Shown: positions 43,380-55,610, counted from the stretch's first letter. The stretch is DNA of 64,000 nucleotides from Nephrocerus scutellatus (GCA_947095585.1 OX352761.1:22163777-22227776); one strand, 5' to 3'. Notes: a model not told the origin generated them from the sequence alone. Translations and numbers: made by a program.

Positions 43380-46363
43380 AGGTTATCCAGATAAACCTAA
43401 ATCACTGCGAGATAGCACAGGATATCCTGTCACAGACGGCTAAAGACGAGAGAGCGGACATAATTTTAATAAGCGAACCGTACAAATCTCGTGACATCAA
43501 CGCTTGGGCATGTGACAAAACAGAAAAAGCTGCAATATGGATTTGCGGGAGACATGCCTTCCAAGATGTAGACGGGCAGGCGGAGGGCTTCGTACGGGCA
43601 AAAATAAATGGAATCAACTTTTATAGTTGTTACGCAAGACCCAGCTGGACGATGAGCGAATACTCAGCAATGATAGAAAATTTAACGGCCGATGCTCGAG
43701 GAAGAGCTCCAGTGGTTATAGGCGGAGACTTCAATGCCTGGGCAACAGACTGGGGCAGCAGATTTACTAATATCAGAGGACATTATCTGCTAAAATCTTT
43801 CGCCTCATTAAATATAGGCATAGCTAACACGGGACGAGCAAATACGTATCGCAAAGCAGGAAGGGGATCGATCATCGATATTACCTTCGCTAGCAGTTCC
43901 CTCCTGCGGATGATAAAATGGCGCGTCAGCGAAGACTATACGCACAGCGACCACCAGGCGATTGTAATTGAAATTAAAGAAAAAAAAGCCGTGCAACGCC
44001 CAAAATTAGGGGGACCTAAATGGAAAGACAAGTTCCTTGATAAAGAAATGTTTGAGGAAATCATAAACTCAAGCTTCATAATCGAAAGCGGAACATCTGA
44101 GATCCTGTCGCAACAACTTACCAGTATAATCACTACAGCGTGCGACGCAGCTATGCCCAGGAGAAGACCTAGCAAGAGAGGTGAACACTGCTACTGGTGG
44201 AATGAGCAGATAAAAGCACTGAGAGCTGCCTGCTTACAAGCCAGACGTAGAGTGCAGCGATCAAGAAGGGGATCAGACATTCAAGAACGTCTTGATATGC
44301 TAAGATTAGCTAGACGAAATTTAAAAAATGCAATCAAAGAAAGCAAGTCGAAGTGCTTCAAACGACTATGTGACGAGGCGGACATCAATCCCTGGGGCAC
44401 AGCATACAAAATAGTTATGGCAAAGCTAAAAGGCTGTAAGACCCCGCAAATATCATGCCCAACAAAGCTTAGGTCCATCGTAGAACACCTATTTCCGAAA
44501 GGACCATATACTATGTGCAACATAATAAGAGAAATTAGCACAGAAAGTATTCCAAGGCTAACAGTTGATGAACTCGTGAACGCAAGTAAAAGAATACGAG
44601 ACAACAAAGCTCCTGGACCCGATGGCATTCCTAATAAAGCATTGAAAGCCGCCATCCGAAGTAGGCCGGACATGTTCATGACATGCATGCAACAGTGTCT
44701 AGATGAAGGAGTTTTCCCTGAACCTTGGAAACTGCAGCATTTAGTATTGCTTCCAAAGGGAAACAAACCACCGGGCGAACCATCATCGTACCGCCCAATA
44801 TGTCTACTAGATACAATGGGAAAGATACTCGAGCGGATCATATATGACAGATTGCTTAATATAGCGGATAATAAAGGAGCACTGTCAGATCATCAGTTCG
44901 GGTTTCGAAAATCGCGCTCGACCGTCGACGCCATAAAGGCGGTGGTCACTATAGCAAAGAATGCGATTGAAGGAAAAAGATGGCGGTGGGGCACAAAGGA
45001 ATATTGCGCAGTAGTGACACTGGACATAAAAAACGCCTTTAACTCTGCAAAATGGTCCTCAATAAGAAGATCACTCGCCAGAATGGATGCACCATACTAT
45101 ATAAGGAAGATAGTGTCAAGCTACTTAAGTTATAGAAGGTTGAGGTACGAAACCAATGAGGGTACAAAGTACTATAACGTCTCCGCAGGAGTCCCACAAG
45201 GATCGGTGCTGGGTCCCCTTCTATGGAATATAATGTACGATGGAGTTCTAAGACTAGCATTACCACCAGGCGTACAAATATTTGGATTCGCTGACGACAT
45301 CGCCGTTGTCACAGTGTCAAAGACAATCAATGGAATAGAGTCAGCCACGAATGAAGCAGTTGGCCAAATCAAAAAATGGCTAGTATCCGTCGGTTTAGAA
45401 TTAGCCGACCATAAAACGGAAGCAGTCCTGATTACCAGCCGGAAAAATATAGAATACATAAATATACGAGTTGGTAACCAGACTATTAGATCAAAGGATT
45501 TTGTCAAATACCTAGGAGTAATGCTTGACAATAGGCTCCGTTTTAAAATACACGTGGACTATTCTAGCAGAAAGGCGTCGCAGATGCAGGCAGCATTATC
45601 TCGGATACTGCCAAATGTCGGAGGACCAGGATATCCAAGGAGGGTCCTAATGTCCAGAGTAGTTAGCTCAGTCCTCCTGTACGCAGCCCCAGTTTGGGCG
45701 GAGGCACTGGTGACTAAAGAAATAAGAAGAAACCTCTCGTCTATATACAGACTCAGTGCACTAAGGACGATCAGCGGGTTCCGAACGATCTCCGATGATG
45801 CGGCCCTCGTTATAGCAGGAATGGTTCCAGTAGACATCCTCGCAGATGAAATGCTTAGGATCTACAATAGAAGAGCCTTATCACATCCGGACCAACGATC
45901 AATCAAAATGATCAAAGAAGAAGAAAAGGCCACCTCAATGGCTGTATGGCAAGCCAGGTGGGACATAAGTTTGAAAGGAAGATGGACCCACAAACTGATC
46001 CCGAATATAGAGAATTGGACAAACCGATCTCACGGTAACTGCAATTACCAATTTACGCAGTTTCTGTCAGGCCATGGCGGCTATCGAAGATATCTTTATA
46101 GATTTGGACACGATAGCTCACCTTTTTGCCCAGATTGTCCGGAACTGGAAGAAGATACGGAGCATGCGATTTTCCAATGCGTACGCTTCAGAGAATGGAG
46201 AAGCAGCCTGCCAAGTCCACAAGTCCTGTTAGAAGAAATGCTGAGATCTGAGGGTAAGTGGACAGAAGTGTGTGTATTCATAACGAATGTGCAAAACGAG
46301 CTGCGAAGAATCGAAAAGATAAGGCGATCAGCAGCAGCAGAAGATGCAGAAGGCATAGAGTAA
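43376..46363 (+). CDS. ORF2 protein of R1-clade copy 1: endonuclease, reverse transcriptase, C-terminal zinc motif
   Basis: 995 aa, uninterrupted. The apurinic-type endonuclease spans about residues 1-225, with IQINLNHCE at the start, LISEPYKS, GGDFNAWATDWGS and catalytic S191-D192-H193. The RT domain spans about 405-700: NKAPGPDGIPN, SYRPICLLDTMGKILERI, LSDHQFGFRKSRSTVDAI, TLDIKNAFN with D550, GVPQGSVLGPLLWN, FGFADDIAVV with D640 and D641, then KYLGVMLDNRLRF. A C-terminal CPDCPELEEDTEHAIFQC knuckle (CCHC type) lies near 918-935. All key residues are present. The enzyme would nick the (AC)n target and prime reverse transcription there. Confidence 0.93.
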   Translation: MKVIQINLNHCEIAQDILSQTAKDERADIILISEPYKSRDINAWACDKTEKAAIWICGRHAFQDVDGQAEGFVRAKINGINFYSCYARPSWTMSEYSAMIENLTADARGRAPVVIGGDFNAWATDWGSRFTNIRGHYLLKSFASLNIGIANTGRANTYRKAGRGSIIDITFASSSLLRMIKWRVSEDYTHSDHQAIVIEIKEKKAVQRPKLGGPKWKDKFLDKEMFEEIINSSFIIESGTSEILSQQLTSIITTACDAAMPRRRPSKRGEHCYWWNEQIKALRAACLQARRRVQRSRRGSDIQERLDMLRLARRNLKNAIKESKSKCFKRLCDEADINPWGTAYKIVMAKLKGCKTPQISCPTKLRSIVEHLFPKGPYTMCNIIREISTESIPRLTVDELVNASKRIRDNKAPGPDGIPNKALKAAIRSRPDMFMTCMQQCLDEGVFPEPWKLQHLVLLPKGNKPPGEPSSYRPICLLDTMGKILERIIYDRLLNIADNKGALSDHQFGFRKSRSTVDAIKAVVTIAKNAIEGKRWRWGTKEYCAVVTLDIKNAFNSAKWSSIRRSLARMDAPYYIRKIVSSYLSYRRLRYETNEGTKYYNVSAGVPQGSVLGPLLWNIMYDGVLRLALPPGVQIFGFADDIAVVTVSKTINGIESATNEAVGQIKKWLVSVGLELADHKTEAVLITSRKNIEYINIRVGNQTIRSKDFVKYLGVMLDNRLRFKIHVDYSSRKASQMQAALSRILPNVGGPGYPRRVLMSRVVSSVLLYAAPVWAEALVTKEIRRNLSSIYRLSALRTISGFRTISDDAALVIAGMVPVDILADEMLRIYNRRALSHPDQRSIKMIKEEEKATSMAVWQARWDISLKGRWTHKLIPNIENWTNRSHGNCNYQFTQFLSGHGGYRRYLYRFGHDSSPFCPDCPELEEDTEHAIFQCVRFREWRSSLPSPQVLLEEMLRSEGKWTEVCVFITNVQNELRRIEKIRRSAAAEDAEGIE

Positions 46364-46563
46364 TCTGCTTACCAGCCCCGTGATGTAATACCTAACGGCA
46401 GTCCCGCGGGGAGAGTGGTTGAAGTGTGTAAGGAGGGTTTAGTACGTAGGCGTAATTCCTGGTACGAACATTCAGGTTTACGAATCGTGCATGCTAGTAC
46501 CCCTGGAGGGCTCTACTGGTATCTTGTAGAAGATTCCCCACCTTTGGCACAGCCATAAAAAAA

Positions 46564-46664
<101 letters not shown>

Positions 46665-47341
46665 AGGGCACTCTGAAGTAGAGTGTTGGGTCTGACAACC
46701 CCACGGGCCCTAGTCCGAGGAGTAAAACCACGTCAACAAACCTTGGTTCACCTGCCCCGGGTGATAGTACCATGTGAGGGGCCCTAGCCAGGGTTACGGC
46801 GGAGAAGAAGTCACTGTCAACCTCTCTTGCATGGAAAAACCTGCTCGCCGAGGCTCTGACGACCGAGTAGGAGCGGTATAACTCCCAACCCGCCCGGAGG
46901 AAAAGCCGCGGCCAACGAGGGAGCGCGGCATTCAATGAATGTATTAAGACTGAGCCCAGTAAGGTCTTAATTATGGTATACTGGAAGCAATCATTTTGAT
47001 TTGTCAACTCTTGGGCTGACGTCTGTGGTATTCTGTTACCTGAGTAGGCAAGAGTGAAATTTTGCTGAAATGGCTTTCAGGCTAATGCTACCGGCGCCCC
47101 CGTCCCGTTAAAACCCTGGCAGGACTCAAAGTACGCTCAATGTTTCGTCGCTATTAAGTTAGTGGTGTAGGTACAGATGAAAAATTCCTGTCTAACACTG
47201 ATCTGGCTCTGAACACAAGACCCCATAAGGGCTCGTGTCAACCCCCGCATGGCCTCACTGCTTGCATAGATAACCATGGGATCCATAGGTGACTACACAC
47301 CCGAGCATTGATAACGGCTTTGAGTGGGGACCCAATTTACA

Positions 47342-48697
47342 ATGAATTCCCAGAATTTAGGAGGAGGAGAAGTAGAAGGAGTTGTAGGAGAGGAGAATGT
47401 GAATTCTTTTAAAAGGAGTTCGAAGATGGCGAGATCACCAGTGGCCCAAACGTCACAAAGGCGCGAATCACCGGAAACAAGAAAGGTGATAAAGGAAGCC
47501 AGCCCCGGCAAATCTGACTTTCATAAACTAGGAGAGCAGATCAAGGGACTGGTAGAAATGTTGGAAGATGGAAAAAGACGTTCCATCCATCAAGCCATGC
47601 GGGATGCGATTGATAGCATTAAAAACCTCTATGAGTTATCGGCTATCTACATTAATAACAAGAAGACTCAGGAGAAGATGGTTAATCACACCTCATCTCA
47701 AACCTCTCCATGGCTCAAAGCTTCAATGGAGCAAAAAAGGAAGCAGCCTATCCACAGCGAAACGCCGAATCCAAAGCGGAGGCAAGAGCAACGCCAGTCC
47801 TCACGTAAGCCTATGGTAATAGCGACGGAAGAAAAAACCCAGGAAAAGGGTATTAAAAATGTTAAAAAAACTGGAGAAGGCGAATGGACAAAAGTCGTCG
47901 CTAAAACTAAAAATAAAGTGAAGTCAGACGCATCTGCCAAGAAGTCCGCCGTAAAACAAAAGCCAATTATAAGAAAGGCAAGACCTGACGCCATAGTCAT
48001 AGAAGCGAAGGGCGAAATATCCTATGCGCAGATATTGCGCAACGTGAAGGCTGATCCAAAACTAGAAACAATTGGAAAAGCAGTATCTAGGATCAGAAGG
48101 ACACAAAAAGGTGACCTCTTAATTCAATTGAAGGAGACAAGTGACAAGACAGCGGAATTTAAAAGCGTCATAAGTGAGGCGTTAGGCGAACAAGCAAACG
48201 TAAGAACCCTCACCCAACGCACTAGCATCGAGCTGAAAGACATCGATGAGATCACCACAAAAGAAGACATTTGTGAATCAATCGAAGTCCAAGCCGGAGT
48301 CGAAGGCGTCACACCGTCAGACTTTATATCGCTGAGGAAAGCATATGGTGGAACCCAAACGGCGACTATCAGCCTTCCAAATGCAAAAGCAAAGAAGCTG
48401 CTGGAAGTACAGAAGATAAAAATCGGGTGGGTAGTGTGTCGCATCCGCGAACGGACACTCCTCAAAAAGTGCTTCAAATGCCTGGAATTTGGGCACATTG
48501 CCAAGCAGTGTAAAAACGGAGAAGATCGCTCCAAGTTGTGTAGAAGATGTGGGGATGAGGGCCACATAGCTAAGTCTTGCGCAAAGGAGCCTTCGTGCAT
48601 GTTCTGTAGAAAGGAACACCCAGAAGATGCGAAGCATGTAGCGGGCAGCAGCAAATGCCCAGTCTTTAGGAGAGCTATCGCCAGCAGAAAAGTATGA
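47342..48697 (+). CDS. ORF1 protein of R1-clade copy 2
   Basis: 451 aa from the ATG at 47,342. It is identical to copy 1 ORF1 apart from a couple of substitutions (for example IA for VT near residue 160) and one inserted Lys in RRTQKGDLL. All three zinc knuckles are intact, and it ends with the same ATGA overlap into ORF2. It could still supply a functional RNA-binding protein. Confidence 0.9.
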   Translation: MNSQNLGGGEVEGVVGEENVNSFKRSSKMARSPVAQTSQRRESPETRKVIKEASPGKSDFHKLGEQIKGLVEMLEDGKRRSIHQAMRDAIDSIKNLYELSAIYINNKKTQEKMVNHTSSQTSPWLKASMEQKRKQPIHSETPNPKRRQEQRQSSRKPMVIATEEKTQEKGIKNVKKTGEGEWTKVVAKTKNKVKSDASAKKSAVKQKPIIRKARPDAIVIEAKGEISYAQILRNVKADPKLETIGKAVSRIRRTQKGDLLIQLKETSDKTAEFKSVISEALGEQANVRTLTQRTSIELKDIDEITTKEDICESIEVQAGVEGVTPSDFISLRKAYGGTQTATISLPNAKAKKLLEVQKIKIGWVVCRIRERTLLKKCFKCLEFGHIAKQCKNGEDRSKLCRRCGDEGHIAKSCAKEPSCMFCRKEHPEDAKHVAGSSKCPVFRRAIASRKV

Positions 48698-51271
48698 AGG
48701 TTATCCAGATAAACCTAAATCACTGCGAGATAGCACAGGATATCCTGTCACAGACGGCTAAAGACGAGAGAGCGGACATAATTTTAATAAGCGAACCGTA
48801 CAAATCTCGTGACATCAACGCTTGGGCATGTGACAAAACAGAAAAAGCTGCAATATGGATTTGCGGGAGACATGCCTTCCAAGATGTAGACGGGCAGGCG
48901 GAGGGCTTCGTACGGGCAAAAATAAATGGAATCAACTTTTATAGTTGTTACGCAAGACCCAGCTGGACGATGAGCGAATACTCAGCAATGATAGAAAATT
49001 TAACGGCCGATGCTCGAGGAAGAGCTCCAGTGGTTATAGGCGGAGACTTCAATGCCTGGGCAACAGACTGGGGCAGCAGATTTACTAATATCAGAGGACA
49101 TTATCTGCTAGAATCTTTCGCCTCATTAAATATAGGCATAGCTAACACGGGACGAGCAAATACGTATCGCAAAGCAGGAAGGGGATCGATCATCGATATT
49201 ACCTTCGCTAGCAGTTCCCTCCTGCGGATGATAAAATGGCGCGTCAGCGAAGACTATACGCACAGCGACCACCAGGCGATTGTAATGGAAATTAAAGAAA
49301 AAAAAGCCGTGCAACGCCCAAAATTAGGGGGACCTAAATGGAAAGACAAGTTCCTTGATAAAGAAATGTTTGAGGAAATCATAAACTCAAGCTTCCTAAT
49401 CGAAAGCGGAACATCTGAGATCCTGTCGCAACAACTTACCAGTATAATCACTACAGCGTGCGACGCAGCTATGCCCAGGAGAAGACCTAGCAAGAGAGGT
49501 GAACACTGCTACTGGTGGAATGAGCAGATAAAAGCACTGAGAGCTGCCTGCTTACAAGCCAGACGTAGAGTGCAGCGATCAAGAAGGGGATCAGACATTC
49601 AAGAACGTCTTGATATGCTAAGATTAGCTAGACGAAATTTAAAAAATGCAATCAAAGAAAGCAAGTCGAAGTGCTTCAAACGACTATGTGACGAGGCGGA
49701 CATCAATCCCTGGGGCACAGCATACAAAATAGTTATGGCAAAGCTAAAAGGCTGTAAGACCCCGCAAATATCATGCCCAACAAAGCTTAGGTCCATCGTA
49801 GAACACCTATTTCCGAAAGGACCATATACTATGTGCAACATAATAAGAGAAATTAGCACAGAAAGTATTCCAAGGCTAACAGTTGATGAACTCGTGAACG
49901 CAAGTAAAAGAATACGAGACAACAAAGCTCCTGGACCCGATGGCATTCCTAATAAAGCATTGAAAGCCGCCATCCGAAGTAGGCCGGACATGTTCATGAC
50001 ATGCATGCAACAGTGTCTAGATGAAGGAGTTTTCCCTGAACCTTGGAAACTGCAGCATTTAGTATTGCTTCCAAAGGGAAACAAACCACCGGGCAGGAGT
50101 CCCACAAGGATCGGTGCTGGGTCCCCTTCTATGGAATATAATGTACGATGGAGTTCTAAGACTAGCATTACCACCAGGCGTACAAATATTTGGATTCGCT
50201 GACGACATCGCCGTTGTCACAGTGTCAAAGACAATCAATGGAATAGAGTCAGCCACGAATGAAGCAGTTGGCCAAATCAAAAAATGGCTAGTATCCGTCG
50301 GTTTAGAATTAGCCGACCATAAAACGGAAGCAGTCCTGATTACCAGCCGGAAAAATATAGAATACATAAATATACGAGTTGGTAACCAGACTATTAGATC
50401 AAAGGATTTTGTCAAATACCTAGGAGTAATGCTTGACAATAGGCTCCGTTTTAAAATACACGTGGACTATTCTAGCAGAAAGGCGTCGCAGATGCAGGCA
50501 GCATTATCTCGGATACTGCCAAATGTCGGAGGACCAGGATATCCAAGGAGGGTCCTAATGTCCAGAGTAGTTAGCTCAGTCCTCCTGTACGCAGCCCCAG
50601 TTTGGGCGGAGGCACTGGTGACTAAAGAAATAAGAAGAAACCTCTCGTCTATATACAGACTCAGTGCACTAAGGACGATCAGCGGGTTCCGAACGATCTC
50701 CGATGATGCGGCCCTCGTTATAGCAGGAATGGTTCCAGTAGACATCCTCGCAGATGAAATGCTTAGGATCTACAATAGAAGAGCCTTATCACATCCGGAC
50801 CAACGATCAATCAAAATGATCAAAGAAGAAGAAAAGGCCACCTCAATGGCTGTATGGCAAGCCAGGTGGGACATAAGTTTGAAAGGAAGATGGACCCACA
50901 AACTGATCCCGAATATAGAGAATTGGACAAACCGATCTCACGGTAACTGCAATTACCAATTTACGCAGTTTCTGTCAGGCCATGGCGGCTATCGAAGATA
51001 TCTTTATAGATTTGGACACGATAGCTCACCTTTTTGTCCAGATTGTCCGGAACTGGAAGAAGATACGGAGCATGCGATTTTCCAATGCGGACGCTTCAGA
51101 GAATGGAGAAGCAGCCTGCCAAGTCCACAAGTCCTGTTAGAAGAAATGCTGAGATCTGAGGGTAAGTGGACAGAAGTGTGTGTATTCATAACGAATGTGC
51201 AAAACGAGCTGCGAAGAATCGAAAAGATAAGGCGATCAGCAGCAGCAGAAGATGCAGAAGGCATAGAGTAA
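48694..51271 (+). pseudogene. ORF2 of R1-clade copy 2, disabled by a 410-bp deletion
   Basis: The endonuclease and early RT regions read intact to residue 467 (GNKPPG), where the sequence jumps from CCGGGC to AGGAGTCCC. The missing piece equals 44,777-45,186 of copy 1 and holds the RT fingers and motif A. 410 is not a multiple of three, so the frame shifts and stops at 50,202. The downstream part, with FADD and the zinc knuckle, is still open from 50,114 to 51,271. The copy cannot reverse transcribe. Confidence 0.92.
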
Positions 51272-51465
51272 TCTGCTTACCAGCCCCGTGATGTAATACC
51301 TAACGGCAGTCCCGCGGGGAGAGTGGTTGAAGTGTGTAAGGAGGGTTTAGTACGTAGGCGTAATTCCTGGTACGAACATTCAGGTTTACGAATCGTGCAT
51401 GCTAGTACCCCTGGAGGGCTCTACTGGTATCTTTTAGAAGATTCCCCACCTCTGGCACAGCCATA

Positions 51466-51785
<320 letters not shown>

Positions 51786-52395
51786 CTGTGTCGAAGACAT
51801 GGCCGTGGGTTTTGAGCGTGACAACGTCTGTCCGGGACGAGAGAGAACAAAACATAGATCTTGTTGTCTGTGGGGCATAAACACGGACGGATATATTAAA
51901 ATTGTATGGTACTGAAAGGATATTTCAGAGTCATTATTCCATAAACAATGAGAAATGAACCGTATATTAAAGATTATTGTTTGATTTTGTATTAGTATAC
52001 AGTCATTACAATGATAAGCATAGTTAATTTAATAAGAAGTGAATGGCGAACCGTCTGTTATATAAAGATAGAAGACGAACAGAATGTTAAAAAAAAGCTG
52101 AAAGAAAGCAAGCCGACAACCAACACGAACCTTTTTCGTGCAACCATATGGGTTGCAAGTTGCAACTGCAAGGCTAAGAGAACGAGAAAGCAGAACACCG
52201 AAAGGGACTTTCGAGTTTCAATACAATTACTAGTACAACACATACACATATTAGCTGCAGAGAGAGAGAGAGAGAGAGAGGGTGATTGAGTTGTTGGGGA
52301 AGTGGTATGGCATGGAAATAGAAGTATGCATCAAAATGTTTTTCGCTTTGAAACGCACAGACGTAATATTCGCCATTAATTTCGTTTTATCTGGT
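51786..52395. other. Intergenic, no gene recognised
   Basis: It contains a (GA)n run at about 52,259-52,281. A 92-codon frame (52,011-52,289) ends in that repeat and has no domain. Confidence 0.5.
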
Positions 52396-53265
52396 TCTCT
52401 TTTTAAATTCTCTATATTAACTTCCCTTGCCCGTGGGTTTGTGGGTTTGTGGGTTTGTTTGTTTGTGGATTTGTGTGTCATGGAATCTTGCGACCAATTT
52501 TTAACCCACTTCCCATAGCCCGATTTATTGAAATTTTGAACACATGTGTATTTCCAGTCCCATACAAATATTTTACAAAATTTTACTCGATTTTCTTCAA
52601 ATTTTATACACATGTGTATCTCTGATATACAACACTTTTTGTAAAAATTTTGGAGACCCCGGGCCCGGGTTCGTGGGGCCCCATAACTTTTTTTAAAAAA
52701 ATTATCCCGATTTTCTTCAAATTTAATACACATGTGTATCTCCGATTGACAACACTTGTTGTACAAAATTTGGAGAATCCGGGCCCGGGTTCGTGGCGCC
52801 CCATAACTTTTTTTTTAAAAAATTAACCCGATTTTCTTCAAATTTAATACACATGTGTATCTCCGATAGACAACACTTTTTGTAAAAAATTTGGAGACCC
52901 CGGGCCCGGGTTCGTGGGGCCCCATAACTTTTTTTTAAAAAACTATCCCGATTTTCTTCAAATTTAATACACATGTGTATCAAAATTTGGAGACCCCGGG
53001 CCCGGGTGCCGATTTTCTTTAAATTTTATATACGTATGTATCTTCGATGAAAAACACTTTCTGTAAAAAAATTTTTTAAAAAAATTAACCCGATTTTTTT
53101 TAAATTTTATATACGTGTGTATCTCCGATACACCCCCGAGGGGTGTCCATATAATTTTTTTAAAAATTAGCCCGATTTTCTTCAAATTTTAACACATACT
53201 TATCTCCTATTAGAGAATTTACATGAAAAATTGTATTTTTATGGGTTGTTTTTTATTATGTAATA
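52396..53265 (+). mobile_element. Non-autonomous Helitron copy with seven ~120-bp internal repeats, 3' end missing
   Basis: It starts TCTTTTTAAATTCTCTATATT like the copies at 55,688 and 51,771. The phrase CGATTTTCTTCAAATTT recurs at about 52,588, 52,709, 52,829, 52,949, 53,010, 53,090 and 53,171. The first spacings are 120-121 bp, and the later units are shortened by deletions. Each full unit has ACACATGTGTATCTCCGAT and GGGCCCGGGTTCGTGG. The end ATTTTTATGGGTTGTTTTTT matches about 56,575, but the hairpin and CTAG are absent. Confidence 0.65.
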
Positions 53266-54240
53266 TTATGAAAGAGTTATTAACTCTTAGTAAAGTTGGA
53301 GTGATTAAAGAAAAACAAGCCAAAAGAAAATTAAATGGTAGCAATAGAAACGTCGCTTGCAACTTGTAAATGGTACATGGAGCATTGATAGAGAACTTCG
53401 ATCACGACTGCTGCACATGTTTATGGTCTCGTACGAGCATCGAAGAAACATGCAGGTCAATTATTAGTTATTAAATTTCTTTTGCATGGTTCTCTCATTT
53501 CTGTAATTAATCGATGAGTTATTTACTCTAGTTACTGCACACATGAGTAAGGATACGATAAGCGAAAAGAAATGAAAATAATTGCAAAGAAGCTTGCAGG
53601 TTGTCATTGTTATCTTCCTTTTTTTTTGTAACTTATAGTAGTATTTTTTTTTCTTCTGTTAATCGACCAAACACGAGAGCACTGTATCATTTTATGCAAT
53701 GTTGATAGAACGAGCAGAGCAGAGCACTGATGGAAAATTAACAGAGACTATACTATCAGTACGGCTGCGGTAAAGAATTAAGGAGTTACGCAGCTTGTGC
53801 TGCACAAAAAAATTGGCAGGCAGTCGGTATGCACGAAATTGCGGCTACATTTTAAACCGACTTACAGTCTGCTTGTAGGGCGACAATTTGACATTTACAT
53901 TTTGCTATTTGCATCAAATTTAAAGTGGCTGCGTAAACTGCACAGTCGATTTTTCTTTACTGCATTGGCTGGAAAAGTGAATTTTTGACCAACATGCAGC
54001 ATAAACAGTGCAGCGGCTGAATTCTTGACCGCAGCCTACTACTGCATATGTTTGTTTCGTTCTGCTCAATTAATCACATCACATACAACAGAATAAATAA
54101 TTTATAAGCTGATCTAAATGTTCATAACAATTTATTGTGAGGTTTTGGATTTGCATATCACTGCCCAAATACAGTAATGCAGTTGCGTCGATAGTAGTAG
54201 GATAAGTAAGAGCTGTTAAAAAAATGAGTGCATGTAATCT
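53266..54240. other. AT-rich intergenic, no gene recognised
   Basis: No domain or repeat was recognised. Confidence 0.5.
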
Positions 54241-54249
54241 TTACGCGCG

Positions 54250-54760
54250 GTTGGAGTGAAATTTCTTTGACGTTGTGGCCAATATTACGATTAAATTAAA
54301 AGGTACGAGTTGCTTGAGAAATTGCTTAATTCTCGAAATTCCAGACCATAATGACCATATTCCAGAATTTCCATAGCAAGAAGTCTTATAATCGCCTACA
54401 TATAGTCCTACATTCCGAATTTCATGCGAATCGCTTGAGAAATTGCTTTGTTCCGGAAATTCCAGACAATAATGATTATATTTCAGAATTTCCATAGGAA
54501 GAAATCTTATAGTCACATCTTAGTCCTACATTCCGAATTTCATGCGAATCTCTTGAGAAATGGCTTAGTTCTCAAAGTACTGACATTTAAATTTTGTGAT
54601 ATTTAATAGTGATCACAACAGTCGGACATTTAACAGTGTCTCAGTTAACAGTGTCTCACAACAGTGGGACATTATGTTGATCACAACAGTGGGACATATA
54701 ACATTTTACTTTTAAAACATGCACACTTGTAGTGAGACGTTGTCACGTCAAAAAAAGTCT
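54250..54760 (+). repeat. Repeat D, second copy
   Basis: CTTGAGAAAT units occur at 54,313, 54,434 and 54,552 (spacing ~118-121 bp). They are followed by AACAGTG(TCTCA/GGACAT) short repeats and the same end as at 35,552 (CTTGTAGTGAGACGTTGTCACGTC). The outer ends, TTTCTTTGACGTTG (54,262-) and GTCACGTCAAAAAAAG (-54,757), look like imperfect inverted repeats. Confidence 0.6.
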
Positions 54761-54879
54761 ATTGCCTTAACAGGGTAGTTGATGTGGTGTTTCTTTTTGG
54801 CGAGCTTACGAGCGAGTTGGTAGACTGTGCTGTATTGTCTACTATCGGCAGACAAGAGAAATAACCTTCAATTGAGAAT

Positions 54880-54995
54880 TAGGCAAGAGCAAAGTTAACT
54901 TAACTTAACAATAAAACTCAATAGTCAGAGACGAAAGCTTACTTATGAAGCGAAATATCTCGGCGTAATCCTAAACAACAAACTCAGCTGTGTTG
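54880..54995 (+). mobile_element. Non-LTR RT scrap (EAKYLGVILNNKLS)
   Basis: About 90 bases translate to RRKLTYEAKYLGVILNNKLSC, the thumb-region motif of non-LTR RTs. Nothing more of the element is visible here. Confidence 0.5.
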
Positions 54996-55122
54996 TGAAT
55001 TAAAATTGACCAAAAATGTCATCGAACTCTTAGTTAAGTAGATGTCGTCATGAAAGTTTAAAAGGAACAAGTCGTTCCCCGATCGATAATGGAATACGAG
55101 CAATTAGTAGTACGGTGGGGCA

Positions 55123-55610
55123 TTGTCGCCACTACTTCAAATTGGAAAAGGTAGATTAGTAGCCGTATTTTATGGTTATATTAAATCGACATCGATTTTT
55201 GAAATCTGCGCAGAACTAATAAATTCTACTTATCCGTCTGTTTCTCAAAACTATAACATTTTGAACCGGTTGCTAGAAGGGGCCATTCTTGCTACTAAAA
55301 ATGGAGACACCCACGAAGTAAACAAATCAAATACTTGCCATGTTAATAGGCATAGCCACTGAATATAAGTGTATCGATACCGTTGTAGATACTGATGAGG
55401 AAGTTAATTATCTAACTGAGTTCCTAAACTCACTTAATTCGTCTGGATTGCCACCACATCGCCATGTTTTTCCCACGGAAAACTTTATTTTGCTTGCTCT
55501 GGGTTGGGTTGACCTAAGAATTTATTTATTCTTGCTCTTGAAGGGGAAACTAAAAACATTGTATACAACCAAGTTTTGTTTTAAATTAATTTTATGTGTG
55601 TTTATTTAAT
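55123..55610 (+). pseudogene. Helitron helicase C-terminal remnant
   Basis: Two frames carry the PIF1-type C-terminus seen in Helitron Rep-Hel proteins: YPSVSQNYNILNRLLEGAILATKNGD, then YKCIDTVVDTDEEVNYLTEFLNSL and SSGLPPHR, then after a deletion NLFILALEGETKNIVYNQVLF and a stop. A frameshift occurs near 55,340, and the region between PPHR and NLF has lost about 60-70 residues. It unwinds DNA during rolling-circle transposition in working members, but this remnant is inactive. Confidence 0.7.

Noticed and set aside
42383..46356. Several minus frames of 79-191 codons under the R1-clade ORFs
   Set aside because: Shadows of the real plus-strand ORFs. They are duplicated in copy 2 because the DNA is duplicated.
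52585..53175. CRISPR-like array
   Set aside because: Units are ~120 bp with no unique spacers, in an insect-type genome. It is a Helitron internal repeat.
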